This document shows, one piece after another, positions 51,432-59,699 of a stretch of 59,699 bases of DNA (position 1 is the stretch's first letter; every line of letters begins with the position of its first letter). Below the pieces are notes generated by a model that worked only from the letters and a program-made list of their open reading frames with translations, made no database searches and had not been told where the DNA came from. The stretch comes from Flavivirga sp. 57AJ16 (GTDB lineage: Bacteria > Bacteroidota > Bacteroidia > Flavobacteriales > Flavobacteriaceae), in the NCBI RefSeq assembly GCF_028736925.1, contig NZ_JAQZAT010000025.1, forward strand, positions 1-59,699, read 5' to 3'. The position numbers and the translations under genes are program-made.

Positions 51432-54400
51432 ATGAGAAAAATTACCTACTTGTATTTAGTTGTTTCTAAATTTTGTATCCGAACAAAACCTAAGCTTTTT
51501 GGTATAACATTATTGTTTGTGCTTTTATCTTTCACTAGTGTATTTGCTGTTTGGAGTGATAATATATATAATAGGATAAGTAATTATTTTCTTCCAGTTA
51601 CGGTACCATGTAACACAGATTTACCCGTACCTATTACAAATTCAGATTATACAGATTTAACTGCCACATCTACCACAACTGGAATATGTGTTATTGGATG
51701 CGGTATACAAGATGCTGCAAACCTAGTAGATTCTAACCATACAAATTTTGCATCGGCAACCACACTATTAGGAGTGGGAGTTACACACACTTTAAGGGTT
51801 ACAGATAATACCTTAGATGAATATTATAGTTCCGGAAACTATGCAGGGTTTTTAATAGAAAATAGCTCTGTTGTTCAGAATGATTTACTAGATGCCATAG
51901 TTGTTAGAACTTATTTGGATGGCGTGGAACAAGAGTCGAACTCTAGCACTTCATTGTTGGCTGTAAATAGTACGCTATTAGGATCTAATAGCTATTATGT
52001 TGGTTTTTATACGACTCAAAATTTTGATGCGGTTGAAATATCTATTTCAAGTTTAGCATCAGCCTTATCTACTACTAATATTTATTATGCCGTAACGAAT
52101 AGTTTTTGTGTTGGACCAGCTTTAGAGTGCAATACACCTACTATGTTGGCAAAGCCAAATTTTCCAGCACGTATTGTAAATGAACACACAGGAATGGAAG
52201 GTGTAATAAGTACAGGAAGTGTTGTAAATGCTATAGAAGCCATAGATTCAGATAGTAATACGTATGCTAGTATGAATTTTAATTTAGGAGTGGGCGCAAC
52301 AGGAAATTTAGCTATAAAAGATGAGTTGACAAACCATATAGCGAATACTTATGTTGGTTTTGATATTGAAAATACTTCAGTTTTAAGTCTAGATTTATTA
52401 AATGGTATCACGCTAAGAACGTATCTGGATGGTGTTTTACAAGAAAGTAAAACAGGTAGTTCAGAATTATTATCGGTTGATAGCGGTTTGTTGTTTACGG
52501 GAACAGAGCGTTCACAAGTCGGTTTTGTTACAGCATTACCTTTTGACGAAGTTCAAATAAGCATTGAGCAAACCTCAATCAATTTAGGCAGTACGCGCAT
52601 TTATGGTTTAGTATTGGAATCTTTTTGTGAAGGCCCTCTTGAATGTGATACACCAACGGTGTTGAGCAATCCTTCCCAATCAGTAATAATCAATAACAGT
52701 CGTACAGGCGTAGAGGGTATTGCTTGTGTAGGTTGTGAAGTAGATAATGCTACGAATGTGATTAGTGAGAGTAACTCGGATTTTGCATTAATTAATGTTG
52801 CTGTAGGTGTATCGGAAACAGCATCTGTTTCGGTTAAGGACGTACTTGTTGATTATCCTGTGGGTACGTTTGCTGGATTCGTTTTAAGGGACACAAACAA
52901 TTTATTGGAAATTAATTTGTTAAGTTCAATAATCATAACAACTTATTTAGATGATGTTCAACAAGAGCAACAAACAGCGGGAAACCTATTGGCTATAGAT
53001 CCATCAGGCTTAGTTGATATAATACCAACATCTACAACCGATTTTTATGCTGTTGGCTTTGATACAACATTAGCTTTTGATGAAGTAAGAATTACTGTTG
53101 AATCACTTGCAGGAGTACTCAATTCAATTGAAGTATACGGTGAATTTATTGATGCAACTAATAGTGATTTTTGTCAAGTCGCAGATATCGCTTTAATAAA
53201 GACCGGGGTGTTCAACGATGAAGATGCCGATGGCTGCAGTGATGTAGGCGAGACCCTAACGTACACCTTTACGGTGACCAACACGGGCAACAGCAGCATT
53301 ACCAATGTGGTACTGACCGACCCGATGTTGGGAGGTGCCATTGCACTGGCATCTGGCGACACGGACTCGGACAGTGAACTGGATGTCACGGAAACGTGGA
53401 CCTACACGTCGAGCTATGCCATAACCCAGGCGGATATCGATGGGGGATCGGTGAGCAACCAGGCCACGGTAACAGGAACGAGCACGGGCGGTACCGATGT
53501 ATCGGACCTGTCGGACGACGACAGTGCCCTGGAGGACGATGTTACGGAGACCGCCTTGTGCCAATCTGCAGGTATCGCTTTGATAAAGGTTGGGGTGTTC
53601 AACGATGAAGACGCCGATGGCTGCAGCGATGTAGGCGAGACCCTAACGTACACCTTTACGGTGAGCAACACGGGGAACAGCAGCATTACCAATGTGGTAC
53701 TGACCGACCCGATGTTGGGAGGTGCCATTGCACTGGCATCTGGCGACACGGACTCGGACAGTGAACTGGATGTCACGGAAACGTGGACCTACACATCGAG
53801 CTATGCCATAACCCAGGCGGATATCGATGGGGGATCGGTGAGCAACCAGGCCACGGTAACAGGAACGAGCACGGGCGGTACCGATGTAACGGACCTGTCG
53901 GACGACGACAGTGCCCTGGAGGACGATGTTACGGAGACCGCCTTGTGCCAATCTGCAGGTATCGCTTTGATAAAGGTTGGGGCGTTCAACGATGAAGACG
54001 CCGATGGCTGCAGCGATGCCGGCGAGACCCTAACGTACACCTTTACGGTGAGCAACACGGGGAACAGCAGTATTACCAATGTGGTACTGACCGACCCGAT
54101 GTTGGGAGGTGCCATCGCACTGGCATCTGGCGACACGGACTCGGACAGTGAACTGGATGTCACGGAAACGTGGACCTACACATCGAGCTATGCCATAACC
54201 CAGGCGGACATCGACGGGGGATCGGTGAGCAACCAGGCCACGGTAACAGGGACGAGCACGGGCGGTACCGATGTAACGGACCTGTCGGATGACGACAGTG
54301 CCCTGGAGGACGATGTTACGGAGACCGCCTTGTGCCAATCGGCAGGTATCGCTTTAATAAAAACAGCCCTGTTCAACGATGAAGACGCCGATGGCTGTAG

Positions 54401-56612
54401 CGATGCCGGCGAGACCCTAACGTACACCTTTACGGTGACCAACACGGGCAACAGCAGCATTACCAATGTGGTATTGACCGACCCGATGTTGGGAGGTGCC
54501 ATTGCACTGGCATCGGGCGACACGGACTCGGACAGTGAACTGGATGTCACGGAAACGTGGACCTACACGTCGAGCTATGCCATAACCCAGGCGGATATCG
54601 ATGGGGGATCGGTGAGCAACCAGGCCACGGTAACAGGAACGAGCACGGGCGGTACCGATGTAACGGACCTGTCGGACGACGACAGTGCCCTGGAGGACGA
54701 TGTTACGGAGACCGCCTTGTGCCAATCTGCAGGTATCGCTTTGATAAAGGTTGGGGTGTTCAACGATGAAGACGCCGATGGCTGTAGCGATGCCGGCGAG
54801 ACCCTAACGTACACCTTTACGGTGAGCAACACGGGGAACAGCAGTATTACCAATGTGGTACTGACCGACCCGATGTTGGGAGGTGCCATCGCACTGGCAT
54901 CTGGCGACACGGACTCGGACAGTGAACTGGATGTCACGGAAACGTGGACCTACACATCGAGCTATGCCATAACCCAGGCGGACATCGACGGGGGATCGGT
55001 GAGCAACCAGGCCACGGTAACAGGGACGAGCACGGGCGGTACCGATGTAACGGACCTGTCGGACGATGACAGCGCCCTGGAGGACGATGTTACGGAGACC
55101 GCCTTGTGCCAATCGGCAGGTATCGCTTTGATAAAGGTTGGGGCGTTCAACGATGAAGACGCCGATGGCTGCAGCGATGCCGGCGAGACCCTAACGTACA
55201 CCTTTACGGTGAGCAACACGGGGAACAGCAGTATTACCAATGTGGTATTGACCGACCCGATGTTGGGAGGTGCCATCGCACTGGCATCTGGCGATACGGA
55301 CTCGGATAGTGAACTGGATGTCACGGAAACGTGGACCTACACATCGAGCTATGCCATAACCCAGGCGGATATCGATGGGGGATCGGTGAGCAACCAGGCC
55401 ACGGTAACAGGAACGAGCACGGGCGGTACCGATGTATCGGACCTGTCGGACGACGACAGTGCCCTGGAGGACGATGTTACGGAGACCGCCTTGTGCCAAT
55501 CGGCAGATATCGCTTTGATAAAGGTTGGGGTATTCAACGATGAGAACGCCGATGGCTGCAGCGATGCCGGCGAGACCCTAACGTACACCTTTACGGTGAG
55601 CAACACGGGGAACAGCAGTATTACCAATGTGGTACTGACCGACCCGATGTTGGGAGGTGCCATCGCACTGGCATCTGGCGACACGGACTCGGACAGTGAA
55701 CTGGATGTCACGGAAACGTGGACCTACACATCAAGCTATGCCATAACCCAGGCGGATATCGATGGGGGATCGGTGAGCAACCAGGCTACCGTAATGGGGA
55801 TTGGTGTTAATGGAGTTGATGTCAATGATCTATCTGATGATGATAGTGTATTGGAAGACGATGTAACAGAAACTATCTTATGTATCTCAAATTCTATTTC
55901 ACTTGAAAAAGAAGGCGTGTTTAATGATGAAAACAACAGTGGAGCAGTTCAAGTGGGCGAAACAATTACTTATACGTTTACCGTTTATAATACAGGAGAG
56001 AACATACTTTATAATATTACAATTCAAGATGCGCTTCCTGGCATTGTAATTCAGGGAGGTCCAATTATGGAATTATTACCTGGTGAAACGGATAGCACCA
56101 CTTTTACAGCTACTTATACAGTAACAGCTCAAGATATTAGTGATGGAATGGTAACCAATCAAGCTATTGTAATAGCGGAAGATATTCTTGGAAACCCAGT
56201 TACGGATACATCAGATGATCCCAATAATCCAGATAATGTTGATGTTAACAATGATGGAGAACCTGATGATCCCACAATAACAATTCTACCAGATAGTTCG
56301 AATGCACCTTTTGAGATATTCAATGCCATGTCTCCAGACGGTGACGGATTAAATGATTTCTTTAGAATTGATGGTATCGAAAATTATCCAGATAATAATC
56401 TTAAAATATATAATCGATGGGGAGTTTTAATTTATGAAACAGATGCTTATGGTGTTAATAGTAAAACGTTCAAAGGAATGTCTGATGGACGTGTAACAGT
56501 TAGTAAAAAAGAAGCACTACCTACAGGCACTTATTTTTACATATTAACACGATTCACTACTAATCAAGATCCATTGATTAATAAGGGGTATTTGTACATA
56601 AAAAGAAATTAA
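51432..56612 (+). CDS. Large repeat-rich surface adhesin with T9SS type B (gliding-associated) C-terminal domain
   Basis: A 1726-residue secreted protein. After a signal anchor (about 1-40) come three N-terminal repeats of 160-180 residues (about 57-585), the second and third opening CNTPTML and CDTPTVL. Next are about seven near-identical 129-residue DUF11/DUF7507-type repeats (from residue 586), each with FNDEDADGCSD-GETLTYTF, NTGNSSITNVVLTDPMLGG, ETWTYTSSYAITQADIDGGS and SDDDSALEDDVTET, then one diverged repeat. The last 95 residues (FEIFNAMSPDGDGLNDFFRI ... YNRWGVLIYE) are the gliding motility-associated/CHU_C domain used for T9SS export. The acidic D/N-rich turns may bind calcium. It is followed 12 bases later by a PorP/SprF gene, as for SprB-like adhesins. 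Confidence 0.9.
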   Translation: MRKITYLYLVVSKFCIRTKPKLFGITLLFVLLSFTSVFAVWSDNIYNRISNYFLPVTVPCNTDLPVPITNSDYTDLTATSTTTGICVIGCGIQDAANLVDSNHTNFASATTLLGVGVTHTLRVTDNTLDEYYSSGNYAGFLIENSSVVQNDLLDAIVVRTYLDGVEQESNSSTSLLAVNSTLLGSNSYYVGFYTTQNFDAVEISISSLASALSTTNIYYAVTNSFCVGPALECNTPTMLAKPNFPARIVNEHTGMEGVISTGSVVNAIEAIDSDSNTYASMNFNLGVGATGNLAIKDELTNHIANTYVGFDIENTSVLSLDLLNGITLRTYLDGVLQESKTGSSELLSVDSGLLFTGTERSQVGFVTALPFDEVQISIEQTSINLGSTRIYGLVLESFCEGPLECDTPTVLSNPSQSVIINNSRTGVEGIACVGCEVDNATNVISESNSDFALINVAVGVSETASVSVKDVLVDYPVGTFAGFVLRDTNNLLEINLLSSIIITTYLDDVQQEQQTAGNLLAIDPSGLVDIIPTSTTDFYAVGFDTTLAFDEVRITVESLAGVLNSIEVYGEFIDATNSDFCQVADIALIKTGVFNDEDADGCSDVGETLTYTFTVTNTGNSSITNVVLTDPMLGGAIALASGDTDSDSELDVTETWTYTSSYAITQADIDGGSVSNQATVTGTSTGGTDVSDLSDDDSALEDDVTETALCQSAGIALIKVGVFNDEDADGCSDVGETLTYTFTVSNTGNSSITNVVLTDPMLGGAIALASGDTDSDSELDVTETWTYTSSYAITQADIDGGSVSNQATVTGTSTGGTDVTDLSDDDSALEDDVTETALCQSAGIALIKVGAFNDEDADGCSDAGETLTYTFTVSNTGNSSITNVVLTDPMLGGAIALASGDTDSDSELDVTETWTYTSSYAITQADIDGGSVSNQATVTGTSTGGTDVTDLSDDDSALEDDVTETALCQSAGIALIKTALFNDEDADGCSDAGETLTYTFTVTNTGNSSITNVVLTDPMLGGAIALASGDTDSDSELDVTETWTYTSSYAITQADIDGGSVSNQATVTGTSTGGTDVTDLSDDDSALEDDVTETALCQSAGIALIKVGVFNDEDADGCSDAGETLTYTFTVSNTGNSSITNVVLTDPMLGGAIALASGDTDSDSELDVTETWTYTSSYAITQADIDGGSVSNQATVTGTSTGGTDVTDLSDDDSALEDDVTETALCQSAGIALIKVGAFNDEDADGCSDAGETLTYTFTVSNTGNSSITNVVLTDPMLGGAIALASGDTDSDSELDVTETWTYTSSYAITQADIDGGSVSNQATVTGTSTGGTDVSDLSDDDSALEDDVTETALCQSADIALIKVGVFNDENADGCSDAGETLTYTFTVSNTGNSSITNVVLTDPMLGGAIALASGDTDSDSELDVTETWTYTSSYAITQADIDGGSVSNQATVMGIGVNGVDVNDLSDDDSVLEDDVTETILCISNSISLEKEGVFNDENNSGAVQVGETITYTFTVYNTGENILYNITIQDALPGIVIQGGPIMELLPGETDSTTFTATYTVTAQDISDGMVTNQAIVIAEDILGNPVTDTSDDPNNPDNVDVNNDGEPDDPTITILPDSSNAPFEIFNAMSPDGDGLNDFFRIDGIENYPDNNLKIYNRWGVLIYETDAYGVNSKTFKGMSDGRVTVSKKEALPTGTYFYILTRFTTNQDPLINKGYLYIKRN
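53187..55800 (+). repeat. About seven tandem 387-bp repeats inside the adhesin gene
   Basis: Units begin ATCGCTTT(A/G)ATAAA at 53187, 53574, 53961 and every 387 bases on, nearly identical in DNA. Base composition jumps: the line 53281-53340 counts 34 G+C of 60, while 52741-52800 upstream counts 19. The seventh unit reverts to A+T-rich DNA at about 55790, where the protein repeat continues in diverged form. Units 2 and 3 resemble units 4 and 5 as pairs (CTGCAG versus CGGCAG at the unit junctions). Confidence 0.9.
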
Positions 56613-56624
56613 AACTAAAATCAC

Positions 56625-57560
56625 ATGAAATATTATTTATTATTCTTATTAGTTTTTGTAAGTGTTAATTTAAGTTTTTCACAACAAGATCCCCAATACA
56701 CGCAATACATGTATAATACGCAAGTTGTAAACCCAGGTTATATAGGGTCTAAAGATGCTCTTGGTTTTGGGTTGTTATATAGAACACAGTGGGCAGGTTT
56801 TGAAGGTGCCCCAAATACAGGAACACTTACTTTTAATTTACCATTGGGAGAATTAAAAAGAAGCGCCATCGGGCTTTCTATTGTAAACGATGAAATTGGT
56901 CCAACTGTTGAGACGAATTTTGTGATAGATTATGCATATTCCTTACTGTTCTCAGACGTTTCAAAGCTATCGTTTGGAGTAAAAGGAGGTATTAATATTT
57001 TCAATATAGATTATAACAAATTAAATATCTACGATAATAGTGATTGGCAATTTTTAGAAAATATTGATAGAAAGATTCAACCACAAGTAGGCGTTGGGAT
57101 TTATTATAATACAGATAGAATGTATTTAGGGTTATCGGTACCAAATTTTTTAAATACCAAACACTATAACTCTAATGATGTTAGTAGTACAAATGAAGAC
57201 GCTATAGCTATTGAGCGCTTACACTATTTTTTCATTGCAGGTTATGTGTTTAATATAAGCGATCATGTGAAATTTAAACCAGCAACCATGTTAAAATGGG
57301 TTAATGGTTCACCGCTACAAGCCGATGTATCTGCTAACTTTTTGTTTAATGATAAGTTTACCCTTGGTGCTGCTTATAGATGGGATGCCGCAGTAAGTGC
57401 CATGGCAGGATTTCAAATTAGCAATCAATTCTTTGTTGGTATGGGGTATGATTTTCAGACCACCGAGATTGAGAAGCAAAGTAATGGCTCATACGAAATT
57501 ATTTTACGATTTGATGTTTTTAATAAAACCGAACGTATACTAACCCCAAGATTTTTCTAA
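56625..57560 (+). CDS. PorP/SprF-family outer-membrane protein (type IX secretion associated)
   Basis: A 311-residue outer-membrane beta-barrel protein with signal peptide (1-19) and the family opening QQDPQYTQYMYNTQVVNPGYIGS, then YRTQWAGFEGAPNTGTLTFNLPL. SprF is needed for surface delivery of the adhesin SprB in gliding Bacteroidota, and PorP/SprF genes next to type B-sorted adhesins are thought to serve their neighbour. It starts 12 bases after the adhesin gene and ends 11 bases before the OmpA gene, so the three form one operon. Confidence 0.9.
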   Translation: MKYYLLFLLVFVSVNLSFSQQDPQYTQYMYNTQVVNPGYIGSKDALGFGLLYRTQWAGFEGAPNTGTLTFNLPLGELKRSAIGLSIVNDEIGPTVETNFVIDYAYSLLFSDVSKLSFGVKGGINIFNIDYNKLNIYDNSDWQFLENIDRKIQPQVGVGIYYNTDRMYLGLSVPNFLNTKHYNSNDVSSTNEDAIAIERLHYFFIAGYVFNISDHVKFKPATMLKWVNGSPLQADVSANFLFNDKFTLGAAYRWDAAVSAMAGFQISNQFFVGMGYDFQTTEIEKQSNGSYEIILRFDVFNKTERILTPRFF

Positions 57561-57571
57561 ACTTAAAAACC

Positions 57572-59530
57572 ATGAAAAAAAATACAGTTATAATATTGTG
57601 CCTTTTGAGTTTTGGTATTAACATAAATACTTTAGCTCAAGTAGGCAAATTGGAAAAGGCGAACTTTAAGTATGATAAATACGATTATATAGATGCTCGT
57701 GAAATTTATTTAAAAGTTGTTGAAAACGGTTATAAGTCTGCTGAAATTTATAGAAAGATAGGAGATACTTACTATTTCAATAGTGAGTATTCAGGTGCTG
57801 CAAAATGGTATTACGACCTCACAAAAGAGTTTCCAAACGATGCGCAACCAACAGATCATTTTAGGGCAGCAAAATGCTTAAAAACAATGGGGCAGTTTGA
57901 AGAATATGAAAGGCTGATGGAAATATACAAATCAAAAGGAGGCGAAGTGATTGCTGTTGGCTCATATAAAAATGTCGCCGATACTTTATTCAAAAAGCGG
58001 GCTCAGGATAAACTATTTGAAATAGAAAAAATAGCTGTAAATACAGACTACTCAGATTTTGGTCCAGCATTTTATGGCAATAGTGTTGTCTTTGCCTCTA
58101 GTAGTAATTCCATTGGCTCCATTGAAAATGAATCTGCAGACCTATCGGGTTGGGACAATCAACCATTTTTAGATTTATATATAGCAACTCCAAATGAAGC
58201 ATTGAATTTAACTAAGGCCGAAGCTTTAAAAGGTGATATTAATTCACCTTACCACGAGTCTACTGCTGTTTTTACCAAAGATGGGAATACCATGTATTTC
58301 ACCAGAAATAATTATTTAAATGGTAAAAAAGGTAGAGACAAAGAACATGTGGTAAGACTTAAAATATACAAAGCAACAAAAAACGGCAATAGATGGGAAA
58401 ATATAAAAGAACTTCCTTTTAATAATGATAGTTATTCTGTGGGACATCCGGCATTAAGTACAAAGGAAGACAAACTTTATTTTGCTTCCGATATGCCCGG
58501 TACTTTAGGAATGTCTGATATTTGGTATGTGAAAATATTAGGAAATGATATTTATACCGAACCAGTAAATATGGGAGAAGTTATAAATACCCCAGCAAGA
58601 GAAACATTTCCGTTTATAAGTGCCGAGAACAATTTATACTTTTCGAGCGATGGCCATACAGGTATGGGGGGATTGGATATTTTTGCTGTGACATTATCTG
58701 AAAAAGAGAAAGGTCACGGAGAAATTTCAACGTTTGGAGTTCCTATAAACAGTCCTAAAGACGATTTCAGTTTTATTATAAAAGAAGGAAGAATAGGCTA
58801 CCTAGCATCCAATAGAGATGGAGACGAAGGAAGTAGAAGTGACGATATTTACCAAATTTGGGAACACTGTGAGATTACCATTCAAGGACCAGTTACCGAA
58901 GAAGAAACGGGAAACTTAATTCCCGGAGCAGAAGTAACACTTATAGATAGTAATAATAATGAAATAAAAACAATGACAGTGGGAGAAGATGCTGTCTTTA
59001 CTTTTACGCTAAATTGTAGTGAGCAATATTTGATAAGAGCTAAAAAAGAAAGCTATGACCCTAAAGAGCAAGTCATAGAGACGCCAAAAAATCCTAAAAC
59101 TATTGAAATGCCTATTACCTTGAATATACCTATGAGCTTAAAGCCTTCAGATGATTGTCCACCAGAGGATTTAGGCTGCAGATTAACGCTTCAACCAATT
59201 TATTTTGATTTTGATAAATCTGATATTCGTCCAGATGCCGAAATAGAATTAGCAAAAATTTTAACAGCTTTAAAAGAATATCCAGCATTAAAAATTCATA
59301 TTGAATCGCATACAGATTCTAGAGGAAAAGATTTGTATAATTTAAAGCTGTCTGAAAAACGAGCACAATCTACGTTGAATTGGTTGTTTGATAAAGGGGT
59401 TAGTAGAAAGAGGTTAACGGCTAAAGGTTATGGCGAATCCCAATTAATTAATAAGTGTTCAAATGGGGCAGAGTGCACCGAAGAAGCACATCAACTTAAC
59501 CGCCGCTCTATGTTTATTATCCAAGATTAG
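57572..59530 (+). CDS. OmpA-family protein with TPR and WD40-like beta-propeller regions (PorE-like)
   Basis: A 652-residue envelope protein: signal peptide (1-22), TPR-type helices (about 25-130), a PD40/WD40-like propeller region (about 145-430, e.g. FGPAFYGNSVVFASSS, GHPALSTKEDKLYFASDMPG, NLYFSSDGHTGMGGLDIFAV), a carboxypeptidase regulatory-like domain (about 432-515) and a C-terminal OmpA peptidoglycan-binding domain (about 540-650, IYFDFDKSDIRPDAEIELAK, then IESHTDSRG and LSEKRAQSTLNWL). The same domain order occurs in PorE of the type IX secretion system and in its many paralogues. It probably anchors the PorP/SprF-adhesin module to peptidoglycan. Confidence 0.9.
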   Translation: MKKNTVIILCLLSFGININTLAQVGKLEKANFKYDKYDYIDAREIYLKVVENGYKSAEIYRKIGDTYYFNSEYSGAAKWYYDLTKEFPNDAQPTDHFRAAKCLKTMGQFEEYERLMEIYKSKGGEVIAVGSYKNVADTLFKKRAQDKLFEIEKIAVNTDYSDFGPAFYGNSVVFASSSNSIGSIENESADLSGWDNQPFLDLYIATPNEALNLTKAEALKGDINSPYHESTAVFTKDGNTMYFTRNNYLNGKKGRDKEHVVRLKIYKATKNGNRWENIKELPFNNDSYSVGHPALSTKEDKLYFASDMPGTLGMSDIWYVKILGNDIYTEPVNMGEVINTPARETFPFISAENNLYFSSDGHTGMGGLDIFAVTLSEKEKGHGEISTFGVPINSPKDDFSFIIKEGRIGYLASNRDGDEGSRSDDIYQIWEHCEITIQGPVTEEETGNLIPGAEVTLIDSNNNEIKTMTVGEDAVFTFTLNCSEQYLIRAKKESYDPKEQVIETPKNPKTIEMPITLNIPMSLKPSDDCPPEDLGCRLTLQPIYFDFDKSDIRPDAEIELAKILTALKEYPALKIHIESHTDSRGKDLYNLKLSEKRAQSTLNWLFDKGVSRKRLTAKGYGESQLINKCSNGAECTEEAHQLNRRSMFIIQD

Positions 59531-59558
59531 TATAATTAATAGTAGTTAAATGTCAGAA

Positions 59559-59576
59559 AGAGGGTGTCTAAAAAGT
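59559..59576 (+). repeat. Copy of the AGAGGGTGTCTAAAAAGT element end
   Basis: Exactly the same 18 bases as the left end of the element at 22204-22410. The other end, if present, would lie beyond the window, or the copy is solitary. Confidence 0.6.
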
Positions 59577-59642
59577 AATATGTAAGCTTCCCTTGATTAG
59601 AACTGCTTAATTGTCCAATATCTCTATAAAGTTATTATTTTT

Positions 59643-59677
59643 AATTCTCATGGGGCTAGCCCCATGAGAATTTTCTT
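59643..59677 (+). terminator. Perfect 30-bp palindrome, probable terminator of the adhesin operon
   Basis: AATTCTCATGGGGCT (59643-59657) is followed directly by its reverse complement (59658-59672), giving a G+C-rich stem, then TTCTTCT. It lies 113 bases after the OmpA-type gene. A T-rich stretch also occurs on the left, so it may work in both directions. Confidence 0.55.
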
Positions 59678-59699
59678 CTGCATATTTTATTGGTGACTT

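Noticed and set aside
53187-55800. Regular tandem repeat considered as a CRISPR array.
   Set aside because: Units are 387 bp, contiguous, in frame and protein-coding, with no unique spacers and no cas genes.
53174-55936. Ladder of long open frames on the minus strand and in other plus frames across the adhesin repeats (70, 102 and 120 codons, recurring every 387 bases).
   Set aside because: They recur with the repeat period and mirror the G+C-rich coding strand; they have no independent homology or start signals. They are shadows of the adhesin repeats.

Overview
The window looks like chromosomal DNA of a marine-type member of the Flavobacteriaceae (Bacteroidota). The signs are low G+C, SusC/SusD pairs, ECF sigma/FecR pairs of the Bacteroides-expansion type, type IX secretion (T9SS) sorting domains of types A and B, a PorP/SprF protein, and TAnnTTTG-type -7 promoter boxes. 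I saw no rRNA, tRNA, CRISPR array or complete insertion sequence.

Region 1 (1-10927) is an iron/siderophore acquisition locus. One transcript carries a flavin reductase-like protein, two small membrane proteins (DUF3325- and DUF3649-like), a PepSY membrane protein and the 3' stump of a lost TonB receptor. A second carries an intact TonB-dependent receptor and two tandem DUF4374 (XusB-like) surface lipoproteins. A third carries a small Cys-rich protein and a broken follow-on ORF. A divergent AraC-family regulator lies beside them. Each of the three transcripts starts at a pair of 13-bp direct repeats (consensus TACGYRAARCGGA, 21-bp period) placed 22-23 bp upstream of a TAnnTTTG box. This defines a local regulon by sequence alone and is the best-supported new observation here.

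Region 2 (11029-22065) has an ECF sigma factor divergent from its FecR anti-sigma factor, then SusC-SusD-TlpA-like thioredoxin-M16 metallopeptidase, probably for peptide or protein use. A perfect 48-bp palindrome separates susD from the thioredoxin gene. Region 3 (22066-22912) is a gene-free stretch with MITE-like repeats. Region 4 (22913-30603) is a visibly G+C-richer efflux island: GbsR/MarR regulator, RND adaptor, pump, outer-membrane factor, universal stress protein, TetR regulator.

Region 5 (30705-47065) is an alpha-mannan utilization locus: a second divergent sigma/FecR pair, SusC-SusD-SusE, GH76 endo-mannanase, a secreted LamG protein, an FHS-family sugar permease, GH125 exo-alpha-1,6-mannosidase and GH92 exo-mannosidase. 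The intergenic DNA around the LamG gene holds remnants of a collapsed tandem gene array, one copy carrying a MITE whose empty sites survive nearby.

Region 6 (47399-59699) holds a small alpha/beta-barrel-like protein, a T9SS cargo protein, a 1.3-kb gene-free stretch with nested transposon-like elements (one with 19-bp perfect inverted repeats and a 9-bp target duplication), then a cell-surface module: a 1726-residue adhesin, PorP/SprF, and an OmpA-type protein. The adhesin gene has about seven near-identical 387-bp repeats whose base composition differs sharply from the rest of the same gene.
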